The position numbers were made by a program, and so were the translations under genes. Below the pieces are notes generated by a model that saw nothing but the letters and a program-made list of their open reading frames with translations, did no database searches and was not told the DNA's origin. From Paraspadella gotoi (Eukaryota > Chaetognatha), in assembly GCA_051294375.1 (NCBI GenBank), contig CM119270.1, positions 21,881,897-21,945,896 on the forward strand: a stretch of 64,000 nucleotides of DNA, in the 5' to 3' direction. Positions 24,924 through 35,623 of the stretch are shown here, piece after piece; positions within the stretch are counted from its first letter, which is position 1, and every line of letters begins with the position of its first letter.

Positions 24924-25040
24924 GTTATTATTATTATTATTGTTATTATTATTATTATTATCATCATTATTTTAAAATTTAGTTTAAATGTGTTTTTTTT
25001 CTTTTTTCTTCTTCAGTTGTTAACAAAACAGAAGTTGACT
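23561..25040. other. microsatellite-rich spacer
   Basis: Contains four copies of ACAGATGGCAGAGA at 23762-23815, (CT)n 23856-23928, a (GACC)n tetranucleotide patch 24380-24440, (GTC)n 24625-24658 and (TTA)n 24838-24962. On the minus strand at about 23675-23715, GGTTCGAGCCCC is B-box-like, but no complete tRNA cloverleaf is present. No gene is seen. Confidence 0.75.
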
Positions 25041-25094
25041 TCTTAATTAAAGTTGGCAACAGACAAGAGTTCGTTGCACCAAATGTTTTCGAAG

Positions 25095-25206
25095 GTAAGG
25101 CCGAACACTTTCTCTCCTCTCGTCATCTCTCTCCTGTCTCACTCTCTCTCTCTCTCTCTCCNNNNNNNNNNNNNNNNNNNNNNNNNTCTCTCTCCTCTCA
25201 TCTCGT

Positions 25207-25238
<32 letters not shown>

Positions 25239-25275
25239 CTCTCTCTCTCTCTCCCTTTCCTCGCTTCTCCTCTCT

Positions 25276-25311
<36 letters not shown>

Positions 25312-25368
25312 TCTCTCTCTCTCTCTGCTCTCCTCTCTCTCCTTCTCACTCTCTCTCTCTCTCTCTCC
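25095..25368 (+). repeat. (TC)n-rich tract with 25-N gap
   Basis: Interrupted CT dinucleotide repeats on both sides of a 25-N gap (25162-25186). Confidence 0.9.
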
Positions 25369-25605
25369 GTTTTCAATCTTTCGTCTCCTTGAATTTTTAT
25401 TCGAAAAGTTGTTTCAATTTCTAAAGAAAAGCTACGACTGCCCCTTTTTTCTCAAGGAAAAAAGATACTTTTAGAAATAGTTTGCGAAAATTTTGAATGA
25501 AATTTGAATAAAAAAATTGGTATTGTTTGTATTTTTTAAAGAATCTGTATTAATTCTAAGTGAGAAAAAAAGAAGAAAGATAGATATATACAAGAAAAAA
25601 AAAAG

Positions 25606-25700
<95 letters not shown>

Positions 25701-26165
25701 ATTACAGTTTCGAAGTCTTACTCGTGACTCCCTAATGATAATCACTGCTCTGAAAGTCTCAACTCTGTTTACTAAAAAAAAAAATAAAAATATAAAATAA
25801 ACTTTACTTTAAAACAACGCGGCGCGTGAGAATCATTACAATTTTAATTTTAAAAAAAACAAATTTAAAAAAAATATTCAAATTTTTTAAGTTTTTATCT
25901 TTCTATCAATATCACTTCTTCTCCTTTGTTCGTTAAAACCGAGATTTTTTTTGCCTGTTGTTATTACAGCTTTTGATGTTGTTGCTTCTTTTTGTTGTCG
26001 ACGTTGGATATAAGATCGCCAACATCAACCTCTTCTTCTTCCTCCTCTTCTTCCTCTTCTCCTTCGACGTCCTGTTGAGATTCCTCCTTCTCCTCCTCTC
26101 CCTCCTCCTCTTCCTCTCGCTCTACCTCCGTATTCCTCCTCTCCTCTTTTATGGTGAGGAATTTG
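25369..26165 (+). repeat. direct tandem duplication, copy 1
   Basis: From GTTTTCAATCTTTCGTCTCC to CTCCTCTTTTATGGTGAGGA, matching 27259-28034 in order and orientation. Both copies include a (GA)n tract, the block AACAACGCGGCG and a CTC/CTT trinucleotide patch. Visible differences are mostly one- or two-base indels in homopolymers. No gene was recognised in either copy. Confidence 0.85.
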
Positions 26166-26420
26166 GTAAGCGATGGTGCGAAGGGAGAATGATGCAGGCG
26201 AAGCCGAGGATATGGGGAATACGGATGAGAAGGAGAGGAAAGGGGAGAAGAAAGGCCGTCCTGAGGGAGAGCGGAGAGGGCAAGAGGGAGAGAGAGAAAT
26301 TGAAGCGATGGTGCGAAGGGAGATGAGGGCGAGCCGAGGAGGGGAAATACGATGAGATGGAGAGGGAAGGGGGAGAAGACGAGGCAGGAGAGGCGAGATC
26401 GGGGGAAGAAAAGCGTCGTC
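26165..26420 (-). repeat. roughly 115-bp minisatellite, reverse orientation
   Basis: About two copies of a unit that on this strand reads GTAAGCGATGG...GGGAGAATGA...GCCGAGGAT, i.e. the reverse complement of the unit repeated at 39240-39987. The surrounding 26420-26900 is a purine-rich degenerate continuation with no supported gene. Confidence 0.7.
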
Positions 26421-27258
26421 GACAGGGATGAAGGGCAAGCGAGGGGAAGAACGTGAGGGGAGAGAAAGGGGCAAGCCGGGCGCCTGAGAGAGGGAGGGAA
26501 GAATGAAGCAGCGTAAGAAACAAAGCGAGTGATACGCGTAATGACGAGGAAGGGAGAACGCCTGAGAAGGGAGGAAGAGGAAATATGTGTCGAGATCAGG
26601 GCGCAGATGGGGTCGTGTGGGCAGGGGGCGCTAGACAGAAAGGGAAGATTGTGTCGAGGAAATGGGCAGCCGTGATCCGGATGGATGAAGGGGACAGACC
26701 TGGAGAGGGAGAGAGGGAAGGGGAGTGGGGGCTATCCCCCCTTTACCTATCCTCCCTATCTATCGCAACCTTTGGGTGGTGTAACGATAGAAAACGCCAA
26801 AAGAATCCGGAAAGTGGGCGTGACCAAAGCTCGACGATGAACGACAAAAGATGGGGCCCGTCAGAAATCGACATGCAGAAACGAAGCGAAGAGTCGTAGC
26901 CGAGATCAAAGCTGACCAAAGGGGGGGGGAAATTAAATCTAAAATCTTAATTATGAGTCTGACAAAGGGGGGAAAAATAAATCTAAATCTTATTTGAGGT
27001 AGATGAGAAGTGGAAAAATAAATCTAAATCTATATTTAGTCAGTAAGATGCATCAAGATGCAATTCAAGAATGCTTAAGATGCCAAAGGATGCCCCGAGA
27101 AAGCTCAAGTATTCTGCTAGCTAATCTATTTTTGATATACTAGGAAACAAAAAATATTTTATTAACTACAATATTTATGACTTAGCAAATATTAGATAAA
27201 TCCCTTTTTTTTATCTTTTTATCTTATATTTCTTCCAAAAGGAAAAACATTGAGCACG
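26421..27258. other. spacer between tandem copies
   Basis: Purine-rich and unique sequence; two short repeats with the core AATAAATCTAAATCT lie at 26965-27035. Its last part (27096-27240) matches 40013-40160 in direct orientation. The 104-codon plus frame at 26585 is not protein-like. Confidence 0.6.
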
Positions 27259-27504
27259 TTTTCAATCTTTCGTCTCCTTGAATTTTTATTCGAAAAGTTG
27301 TTTCAATTTCTAAGAAAAGCTACGACTGCCCCTTTTTTTTGCTCAAGGAAAAAAGATACTTTTAGAAATAGTTTGCCGAAAATTTTGAATGAAATTTGAA
27401 TAATAAAAATTGGTATTGTTTGTATTTTTTAAGAATCTGTATTAATTCTAAGTGAGAAAAAAGAAGAAAGATAGATATATACAAGAGAAAAAAAAAGAAA
27501 GAGA

Positions 27505-27568
<64 letters not shown>

Positions 27569-28034
27569 TACAGTTTCGAAGTCTTACTCGTGACTCCTAA
27601 TGATAATCACTCTTGAAAGTCTCAACTCTGTTTACTAAAAAATATAAAGAAATAAAAATATAAAATAAACTTTACTTTAAAACAACGCGGCGTGAGAATC
27701 ATTACAATTTTAATTTTAAAAAAACAAATTTAAAAAAAATTAATTCAAATTTTTTAAGTTTTTATTCTTTTCATCAATATCACTTCTTCTCCTTTTTCGT
27801 TAAAACCGAGATTTTTTTTGCTGTTGTTATTACAGCTTTTGATGTTGTTGCTGCTATTGTTGTTGTCGACGTTGATATAAGATCGCCCAACATCATCCTC
27901 TTCTTCTTCCTCCTCTTCTTCCTCTTCCTCCTTCGACGTCCTGTTGAGATTCCTCCTTCTCCTCCCTCTCCCCTCCTCCTCTTCCTCCTCCTCTTCCTCC
28001 TTTTCCTCCTCCTCCTCTTTTATGGTGAGGAAAT
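27259..28034 (+). repeat. direct tandem duplication, copy 2
   Basis: Second copy of the segment at 25369-26165, about 1.9 kb downstream. Its minus frame contains glutamate runs encoded by the CTC/CTT repeat. Confidence 0.85.
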
Positions 28035-29115
28035 TGTAAGCGATGGTCGAAGGGAGAATGAGGGCGAAGTGCTTCCCGAAGAGCTGTTTTCGTTTCTGAC
28101 CAGTTGTTTTTGTCCTGTCTGCTATCGCTAGTGTCACCTAGCTCCGTTTTACACTTACGAGTAAAATCTTGCTTCTTCTTTGGCCTGAATTGCGAATGCT
28201 CATCATCAGTTTACTCTAGAACCATACTTGTATGCATACTATATGTCACTTCTTTTTGCTTAATAGCTGACAGTGGTGCAATCGTGTGCAATTGTTACAT
28301 ATTTGCTTCTCTTCGGCTCAATTACTGACACAATGCAATTGCGTATATGTCAGTTCCACTTCGCGACACTCGCGTCATATATCCTTACTTTTTTTGTCTC
28401 GATAGCATATACTGTGCATATGCTCTATATGCCTTGATAAGCTTGACTTCTTCGCATCTAACGTGCATCATCTGCTTTCGCGTTCCCCTTAAGTATGACT
28501 TGGATATCGCAAGTTCTTCCCACTTCCGTCCCTTTGCAACCACGCCGCATCGCACGCTGCGGCTGACTTCCGATTCCGCATGGGCATAATGCGGGCCGAC
28601 CACTAGATCTGTGAGAGGGAAAAAGGATTTGAAGAAGTTTTTGAGGGTACTTTGAGACGGCATATATTGTGGAGGCTTTCATCGTGGTTCTCCATTTCAT
28701 ATTTTGTAAAAGAACCAGGAAACTGTTCTCTTTCTGTTATTGTCGAGAACAATGATATACACTAAAGTGGTATTTATTATTGACCCTAGGATTCAGGTGA
28801 TAACTAATGTATCATTTGATAGGAGAGAAGTAGACCCTTTTGTACAGCTTGTCCTCACCGGGGACCACTGAGCCACCGAAGCCGTCCATATAATCCTGAG
28901 TCCGCCTAATGAGCGGTTCTTTAATATATGATAATATGTACTTCAGTTTACCTTCATTTGAGTATGAAGTTGACATGTTACTTATTAAGCGATATAATTA
29001 ATTATTGTTGGGTTATAGTGGACATTTAAGATTAGAATCCACCAAAAGTGATGTCCAACGTTGGTTTTGTATTATTGATTAATTCTCTGTAATTCGGTAC
29101 TGTTTCGTTAATACC
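28035..29115. other. unique spacer, no gene recognised
   Basis: Mixed-composition sequence without long simple repeats. Frames of 74-92 codons on both strands overlap one another; none shows a recognised domain or a consistent pair of splice sites. Confidence 0.5.
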
Positions 29116-29119
29116 TTCG

Positions 29120-30554
29120 TAAATGTGTCTTGATTAATCTTGCGGATTGTTATGTCATTAATCTTGCAATAGAGCTTAACCCCACCAGCTGGTCCAGTCC
29201 AGGGGAGCCATAGCTAAAATTATTAATGTAATGTGATCGATTTGTTTATATTGTGGGTTGTATTACATTTCATAAAAATATCCTTTTATCATTCTCGCTG
29301 CGTTCCGATATCATTCTTTGCTTCCTCCTGAGCTGCGGAAAGTTAATTGACACAATCGCGTCTAGAGAGCTTTTTCCTCAAGTTTCGTATTGTCATGTGG
29401 AATAAAGAACAAATCACGGTTTTTCCATCTGGTTTGTTTGCATGAAATGATTCCGTGTCTCTCTCTCTCTCTCTCACTCTCTCTCTATCACTCTCTCCCT
29501 AAAAAGTTTTAAAATTTATGGAAAAAAACATTTTAACTTGCGGAAAGAGTTTATATTTTGAAAAAAATCTATTTCGGCGCAAAAACTGACTTTTTTTTGA
29601 GGAGGAGAAAAATGTTAAAGGTCGAAAAATCAGAAGGTTGGTATGAGAGGAATAAAAAGCCATCTTCGAAAAAGTAGTGGCTTATTTTAACAACAACCGC
29701 CATATACATTTTATCAAGAATTCAGCGTTAGTTTAGATTTTTGATAAGGTTAGAGGTTAAGAGGGTAAGGTTAGATATAGAATTAGGATTAGGAATTTTG
29801 GGTTAGCGATTAGTGTTTAGAGGTTAAAAATTGGTTTATGAAATAGGAATAGGGTTCATGTTGAGTGTTTTAAGATTTAATTTAAGGTTAAGAATTAATT
29901 ATGTGGTTAACGACGAAATAGGGCACTTCTGGACAGAGAGCCCATCTGTAAGGGAAATATTTCGTTGAAAGATTTGAAATAAAGTGAGAGTCTGAAAGTA
30001 AGATGAAAGGATAAAAAGAAAGAAAAAAAATTTCTAAAAAAAAGAAAAAAAGGGCAGCGTGAAAAGATAAGAATAGAAGAAATTGGCGACAGATTTGTTT
30101 GGTAATAAAAATAAAATACAATTGTGAAAACTAATAAATAAAGTTTAAAGGGGAAAATAACCTATAAGGTTTATAACTCTACCAGGTAACAAATACTGTA
30201 ACATGATCGATATGATTCTGAATATGTATTCTTACTGGCAGTGGTTTTCGCGAGGAATTTGTAAAGCCAAAGATTTTAATGCGTTTATGCTGTAGGCGGA
30301 AGTTTGAAGCGAATGTGGTTCCTATCAAGGATAACTATGCATGGCTTAATTTAATATGAGGGTAAGAACGAATACCGGTAAGGGTTAGGTTTGGGGTATA
30401 GGGTATCAAGTAGTCGGTAATAGGGTATTAGGATATTAGGTATTTTGATATTAATGGTATAAGTAAAGCATTTAAGGCGAAAAGGCTTTTATGCTTAAAT
30501 AAAAGATGTGTAAATAGGAAGGAAAAGTAGAGAAGGCAAAAGAGGAGAGTAGAG

Positions 30555-30594
<40 letters not shown>

Positions 30595-30624
30595 GAAAAG
30601 AGAGAGAGAGAGGAAGAAAAGAAA

Positions 30625-30657
<33 letters not shown>

Positions 30658-31535
30658 CGAGAGAGAGAGAGATAGAAGAGAGAGAGAGAGAGAGAGAGAA
30701 GAGAGAGAGGGAGAGAGAGAAGAGAGAGGAGAGAGAGAGAGAGAGAGAGAGGACAGAAGAGAGAGGAGAGGAGAGAGAGAGTTTAAATGTTCGATTAAAC
30801 TTTGATAACAAGCGTGAAAACGGAAAGTGACGTAAAATGCATCTTTTCTTGTGAGATACGACTCGTTGTACTGTACAGCTCGTACAGTAAAATGCAGGAT
30901 CATTTTCTTGGCGCGGGGCGCGGGTCTGGTCTGTCGTCCAGTCCTTGCCTTTTTGGGGGGAATATCGCTGTTAGAATCCTCGCGTAGATGAAGTGAGATA
31001 GATGAGGTTCAGAATGAGTGAGAATGAGAGAGATGAGATGAGATAGATGAGATGGATGGGATGAATAGAATTGAGATGAGATGAGATAGAGTGAGATGAG
31101 TTCAGATGAGATGAGATGAGATAGGATGAGAAGAGCTGAATGAAGATGATAATGAGATTGAGATGAGATGAGATGAAATGAGATGAAATAGATGAGATGA
31201 AGATGAGATGAAGTTGAGAATGAGATGAGATGAGATGAGAAATGAGATGGAATGAGATACGAATGAGATGAAATGAGATGAAGATGAGATGAGGATGAGT
31301 GAGATGAAGTTGAGATGAGATGAGATTGAATGCAGATGAGATGAGATGAGATGAGATGGATGAGATGAGATAGCATGAGCAATAGATGAGATAAATATAA
31401 TGAAGAATGGAGATGGAGATGAGCGAGATTGCGTGTGAGAGAAACCGGTTCTTCAAGAAATTAGTTCCGGAGATATGTTTGGAATTAAGGCTTTATTTAT
31501 CAAACGCGCATTTCATATTTTGAATTTTGGTTAGT
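29120..31535 (+). repeat. inverted duplication, left arm
   Basis: Reverse-complement counterpart of 41960-43880. Shared landmarks in order: CTTGCAATA...CTTAA, a (CT)n patch with ATCACTCTCTCCC, TTTATGGAAAAAAACATTTTA, telomere-like TTAGG DNA (29740-29890), GGGTATAGGGTATCAA, a (GA)n tract (30555-30780), GTACAGCTCGTACAG, and a (GAGAT)n pentamer array (30985-31440). The arm is longer than its partner mainly because the (GA)n and (GAGAT)n tracts are longer, and it carries many scattered indels. Confidence 0.8.
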
Positions 31536-32523
31536 TTTTGAGTTAATGAGGAGTATAAGATTTGGTGAGTTGTTATATTTATCGATTTTACGTTGTGGAA
31601 GTAAATGGATCTAGAGAGTGATTATCATGGTGAGGAGTACATATCTCTGAAACGGGGGAGAGAGAGACAGAAGATAGAGAGGAGTGGAGAGGATATAGGG
31701 ACTACAATATATTGACATGTCACGAAGTTCCCTAAGGAACTTTTATAGAATTAACGAACTTTGGAGAAAGGAGAGACGTTTATCTAGATTGAGTAGTGGG
31801 ATAAGAGAGCAGAATGGAGGTAGCATATACCAAAGAAGAGAGTGAACAGATGAGATGTATGACGTCTCACTTCTGCAATCTCGACGCATCGAGAGATATA
31901 AGGAGTGGATATCAGAGTAGTATGTATGTATGAAGTGAGAAAGACAGAAAATAAACCTAGTTAGGTGGTGGCACAGATGAGATAGAAAAGATGGCTCATG
32001 GGCTTACACTATACTCACACCGTAAGGAAACGATAGAAGTGATACTGTGACGAAAAGAGAGGAAAGATAAGAGAATAAACCGTAAGATGATATACGATGA
32101 TCATAGATAACACTGATAAGATGAGAAATACTTCTATACATATACATACATACGAAGGAGAGGAAAATAATCTGGGTATCGCACGTAAATTAATAATACA
32201 TATATGGTCACACATTAATAAAATACAAAAATGAAGCAAGTCCAGGATAATATGGGGTGGGAAATAAAACAGAAACAACACTTTACGACAATTTTTACTG
32301 GTTATTAAATCTCCTATATAACTCGAACGCTTTAGCTGACAAAACGGACCTAAGCTCAATATCTTTTTAAAGTTTTTTAACATTCCACTAAAAGCATACA
32401 TCATAAACAAAAACACTCGGAGATCACATACGAAGGACAAACTCAAACCCCGTCTCTTTCATATTTATCCTATTAAGTAGTTCTCTGACTTCCTCTCCAG
32501 TACGCACCCTATTGATTCAATAG
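31536..32523. other. unique spacer, no gene recognised
   Basis: Purine-rich then mixed sequence. On the plus strand 32501-32609 has a good acceptor (CCTCTCCAG) and donor (CAG|GTGAGT), but the opposite strand is the better coding candidate. Confidence 0.45.
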
Positions 32524-32774
32524 TTAATGACGGTTGTGATCTTCGTGCGTTCGACTCCGATATCTCTCAGCGAGAGAGGATTTGTCGTGTGACCACCACC
32601 ATTTGTCAGGTGAGTTGATGGAGATCGAGCTGCAGTCTTTATCTGAGATCGTACGAGAGCAACCACGAGGACTGGGTCTGAGGGGGTCTCGGCTGAGGAA
32701 CCTGGGGGGAGGGGAAATGGGCTCGGCGGAAGTATGGGTTAATGGTGGTTGTTCGTTATGGAGAGGGAGGAAGA
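32524..32774 (-). CDS. candidate terminal exon, Ser/Pro-rich basic tail
   Basis: On the minus strand the acceptor TTTCTCATTTCAG ends at 32775. In phase 1 the exon encodes 82 residues to a TAA at 32524-32526. The peptide is hydrophilic: VFLPLHNEQPP at the splice, then ISPPPRFLSRDPLRP, a KWWWSHDKSS cluster and an arginine/histidine-rich end (EDHNRH). Third codon positions are rich in C, like the CRT-like exons upstream on the same strand. Exon 5 of that gene ends in phase 1, so this could be its cytosolic C-terminal tail, but exons for the last transmembrane helices were not found and the 11-kb gap makes this only a possibility. No domain is recognised. An overlapping plus-strand exon (32501-32609) is the main competing reading. 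Confidence 0.4.
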
Positions 32775-33340
32775 CTGAAATGAGAAATTGAGTGAGCAAC
32801 CAAGATAGTGATCATTAAGGCGAAGATAAAGAGTTGAGATGAGGAGTGAATGACGGCGGACGTTACATTTTAGATCCAATTTGATCAGGGATTAAGGCCT
32901 CCATTTTTAGTATATCATTTAGATTATCTCATTTACGCAGGCGATGATTTGGAATATAAGGCACCTACGATTAGTACTATCAAAATGGATTAGGCCCTCA
33001 ATACCACCACTTATAACGAATAGAAAACTATTACAACGCAGGATCAGCCGCTAATGCTTTTTTATATGAATTTGTATTGTTTTGATGTTGAGTTATTACC
33101 TTTGTATGTTCTTGGTGAGTGTTTCCATATGTTTTTTTTTTCTAATTTATTTTCTTTCCTTTTTGTTTTATATTATTCTTTTCCTATCTTCTAATATTGT
33201 TTCCTAGCCAAATCTTAAATTCACATATTTTTTTATGGTTTAATATGATATTATCTCGGGTTCGCAAAATTATAATAAGAAGATTAGAATATTTTTGTAG
33301 TTTCCTTGAGTGCGTGAATGCCGCCAATTTGACGAAGACA
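32775..33340. other. AT-rich spacer
   Basis: No gene, repeat array or conserved motif seen. Confidence 0.5.
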
Positions 33341-33344
33341 ATTT

Positions 33345-34075
33345 CACACCAAAAAAATTGATGTGATTTGGTCGAGATTTGATTAATATTACTGAATTCT
33401 CAATTATTATGATAATTCGTGATTGGTCGAGATTGGGATTCCTTTGATTTCTTTTGTGAAATGTGATAATTCATGGTTTGAATATTGCATCTTTTGATGT
33501 TCTTTTTGAAATGTGAATTGGTTACACAGACAGATTTGGACGATTATGTGTTGATTCTTTCTTCAAAAATGTGATTGGATCGAGATCCTGGATTCACTCT
33601 GATTTTCTTTTCTAATGTGATTGGTTATATTGGATTCTTTGATTTCCTTATTTCACCTATAGTGATTGTTGATGATTGGATTCTTTGATCTCTTGTTGAA
33701 CTGTGATGGTCGAGATTGGGATTCTTTGATTCCTTATTCTGAATGTGACTATGGAACAGATATTGGATTCTCTCTGATTGCATTCATCTGAGAATAGTCG
33801 ATTGGTGTGAGGATTCGGATTCCTGGTGGTGGATTTTTGTCTTTAGACACTGCTGATTGGTTGATATTGATTCTTCTGATTTCTTTTCAAATGTTGGATT
33901 GGGTCGATTTCAATTCACGACTTCCTTTGATTTCTTTCGAATTGTGAAATTGGTCCTTGATAATGGAGCATTCTTTGATCTTAACTTCAAAGTGATGTGT
34001 CTTGAGGATGAGGAGTTCTTTGATTTCTTTTCTGGCTGAGGAACTGAAAGTTGGAACGATTTAGTTTTGTGAGCT
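33345..34075 (+). repeat. degenerate minisatellite, GATTGG...TTCTTTGATTTCTTTT
   Basis: About 14-16 badly eroded copies of a roughly 45-bp unit: TGTGATTGGTCGAGATTGG, then ATTCTTTGATTTCTTTTTGAA. Copies differ by many indels, so no frame persists. Confidence 0.75.
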
Positions 34076-35386
34076 TGTATTGGGTCGATTGTGTGACTTT
34101 CGACTGTGGGAGCCGCACGAACGATAACTCGCAACGAACGGCGACGGAGAAATTGCATTTGTCGAAATCCTAATCTTGGACGTTTGACTGCTTGTTGCTC
34201 TGTTTCGTGCTGTAAGTTCGGATCTATCTTTGTGTGTTGTTGTAAGGTTTAATTTTATTTGGGGGCAAATTTTGTTTTTAAAACACGAGCAATTTGGATA
34301 TTTTGGGCAGGGTTTTCCACTTAAGGTTTAGTTTTGCAATATTTTTATTCAGTTTTTTTTAGCTAACTTCAGAATCGATCCTATACTTTCTCAATTGCTA
34401 TATCTTTCCTTTGTCATCTTTGATCCTATTCTGTCATCCTGTGTCATTTTTCCCCCCTTATATGTGGTCATCTTGATCCAACTGATGTCTGACCTAACTT
34501 AGTGTGTCTATTCTCCTTTTCGGTTTTCTTCGATGGAATAAAAACGAAAATCCGAGATTCCAAAAAAATCTCGTTTCTGGGATCTCGAAATTAAATCGAA
34601 GAAAAGGATCGGAGATAGAGCAACGAGCTCATCTGTCGGGTCTCTCTACTAACGCACGCTCGAAATACGTCTCTCAATCTCTGTCCGATGTCTCCTGTCC
34701 TCTCAGTTCTCCTTCTTCTCTAATCTCTCTCTCCTCTTCCTCCCTCTCGCCATCTTTTTGTTAAACACCACAGAAAACCGAGAGAGATAAGGCGGCCGAG
34801 AGGGAAGCGGGCGTTGAAGGGGGGAACTGAAGTGGTAAGGAGGGGGGGGGGTGGATTCGACTTAACCAACGATCGAGTGGACAAGTCAATTCGACTCGAA
34901 AGACGAACGAACGACAACAACAACGGACAATCAACGACGACGGCCCTTCGAAGAAGCCGGATGAAACGTGAAATATAAGCGTAAATGAGTAGAGAGAGAG
35001 TAAGTGAGAGAGAGAAGAGAGCGAGAGCAAAGTGCAGAGAAACAACAAGTTTCCTATGCTGAACTTTAAAAAAAGGTTTAAGAAGAATAAACAGGAGATT
35101 AAAATAAAAATGGGAGATAAAAAAAAATCGCGGATGACCAAGCATAAATAAATATTAGACTCTCTCTCATCTCTCTTCTTGTGATGACACAGGTGTCTCT
35201 CTCTCTCTCTCTCTCTTTCTCTCTCACCGTCTCGGGTAAAAAAAAATGAGTGAAAAATAAAATCAGCAAAAGAAAAAAAGAATGGAACGTCGAAGTTCGC
35301 GGATGTGGATAAAAGATGTGATTTTGTTGTTTGTTGTGTTTGTTTTATAGAGAGAGAGATTATCACAGCTTGAATAGAGTGAAAGA
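34076..35386. other. spacer with short (CT)n tracts
   Basis: Contains CT-rich patches at 34680-34750 and 35190-35225 and an (AAC)n patch near 34910. Frames up to 201 codons on the minus strand are leucine/serine/phenylalanine-rich and follow the CT patches. No gene is supported. Confidence 0.6.
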
Positions 35387-35623
35387 ATGAAGAAGGAGAG
35401 TAGTTTGTCTCGTGGTATACCCGCTAGTAGCGGCTTCCCGGCAGATGAGAAACTCTCCGTTCCATACACGGATAGTAAAAGCAGCTCGAGAGTAGGGTGC
35501 CGGAGTTGTCGATCGGAGTTTTGCGGTCCGGAGTGCGGTCGGAGTAGCGCGGTGGACGCGAGTAAGCGGTCGAGGAAACCCCACTCCAGATTGAATAAAA
35601 GCGAATTGACCTCTTCAGATTAG
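35387..35623 (+). CDS. short ORF of unknown function, uncertain
   Basis: A 78-codon frame from ATG at 35387 to TAG at 35621-35623. It is not low complexity: serine/arginine-rich with four cysteines spaced as C-x2-C-x4-C-x3-C (CRSCRSEFCGPEC) and a basic C-terminal end. The spacing is vaguely zinc-binding-like but matches no family I know. The minus strand is also open here for more than 80 codons (…NLEWGFLDRLLAS…), so strand and coding status are both uncertain. Confidence 0.25.
   Translation: MKKESSLSRGIPASSGFPADEKLSVPYTDSKSSSRVGCRSCRSEFCGPECGRSSAVDASKRSRKPHSRLNKSELTSSD

Noticed and set aside
32501-32609. Plus-strand exon with good acceptor and GTGAGT donor (reads GCDLRAFDSDISQRER)
   Set aside because: It overlaps a longer minus-strand terminal exon with better codon composition; kept only as the competing reading.
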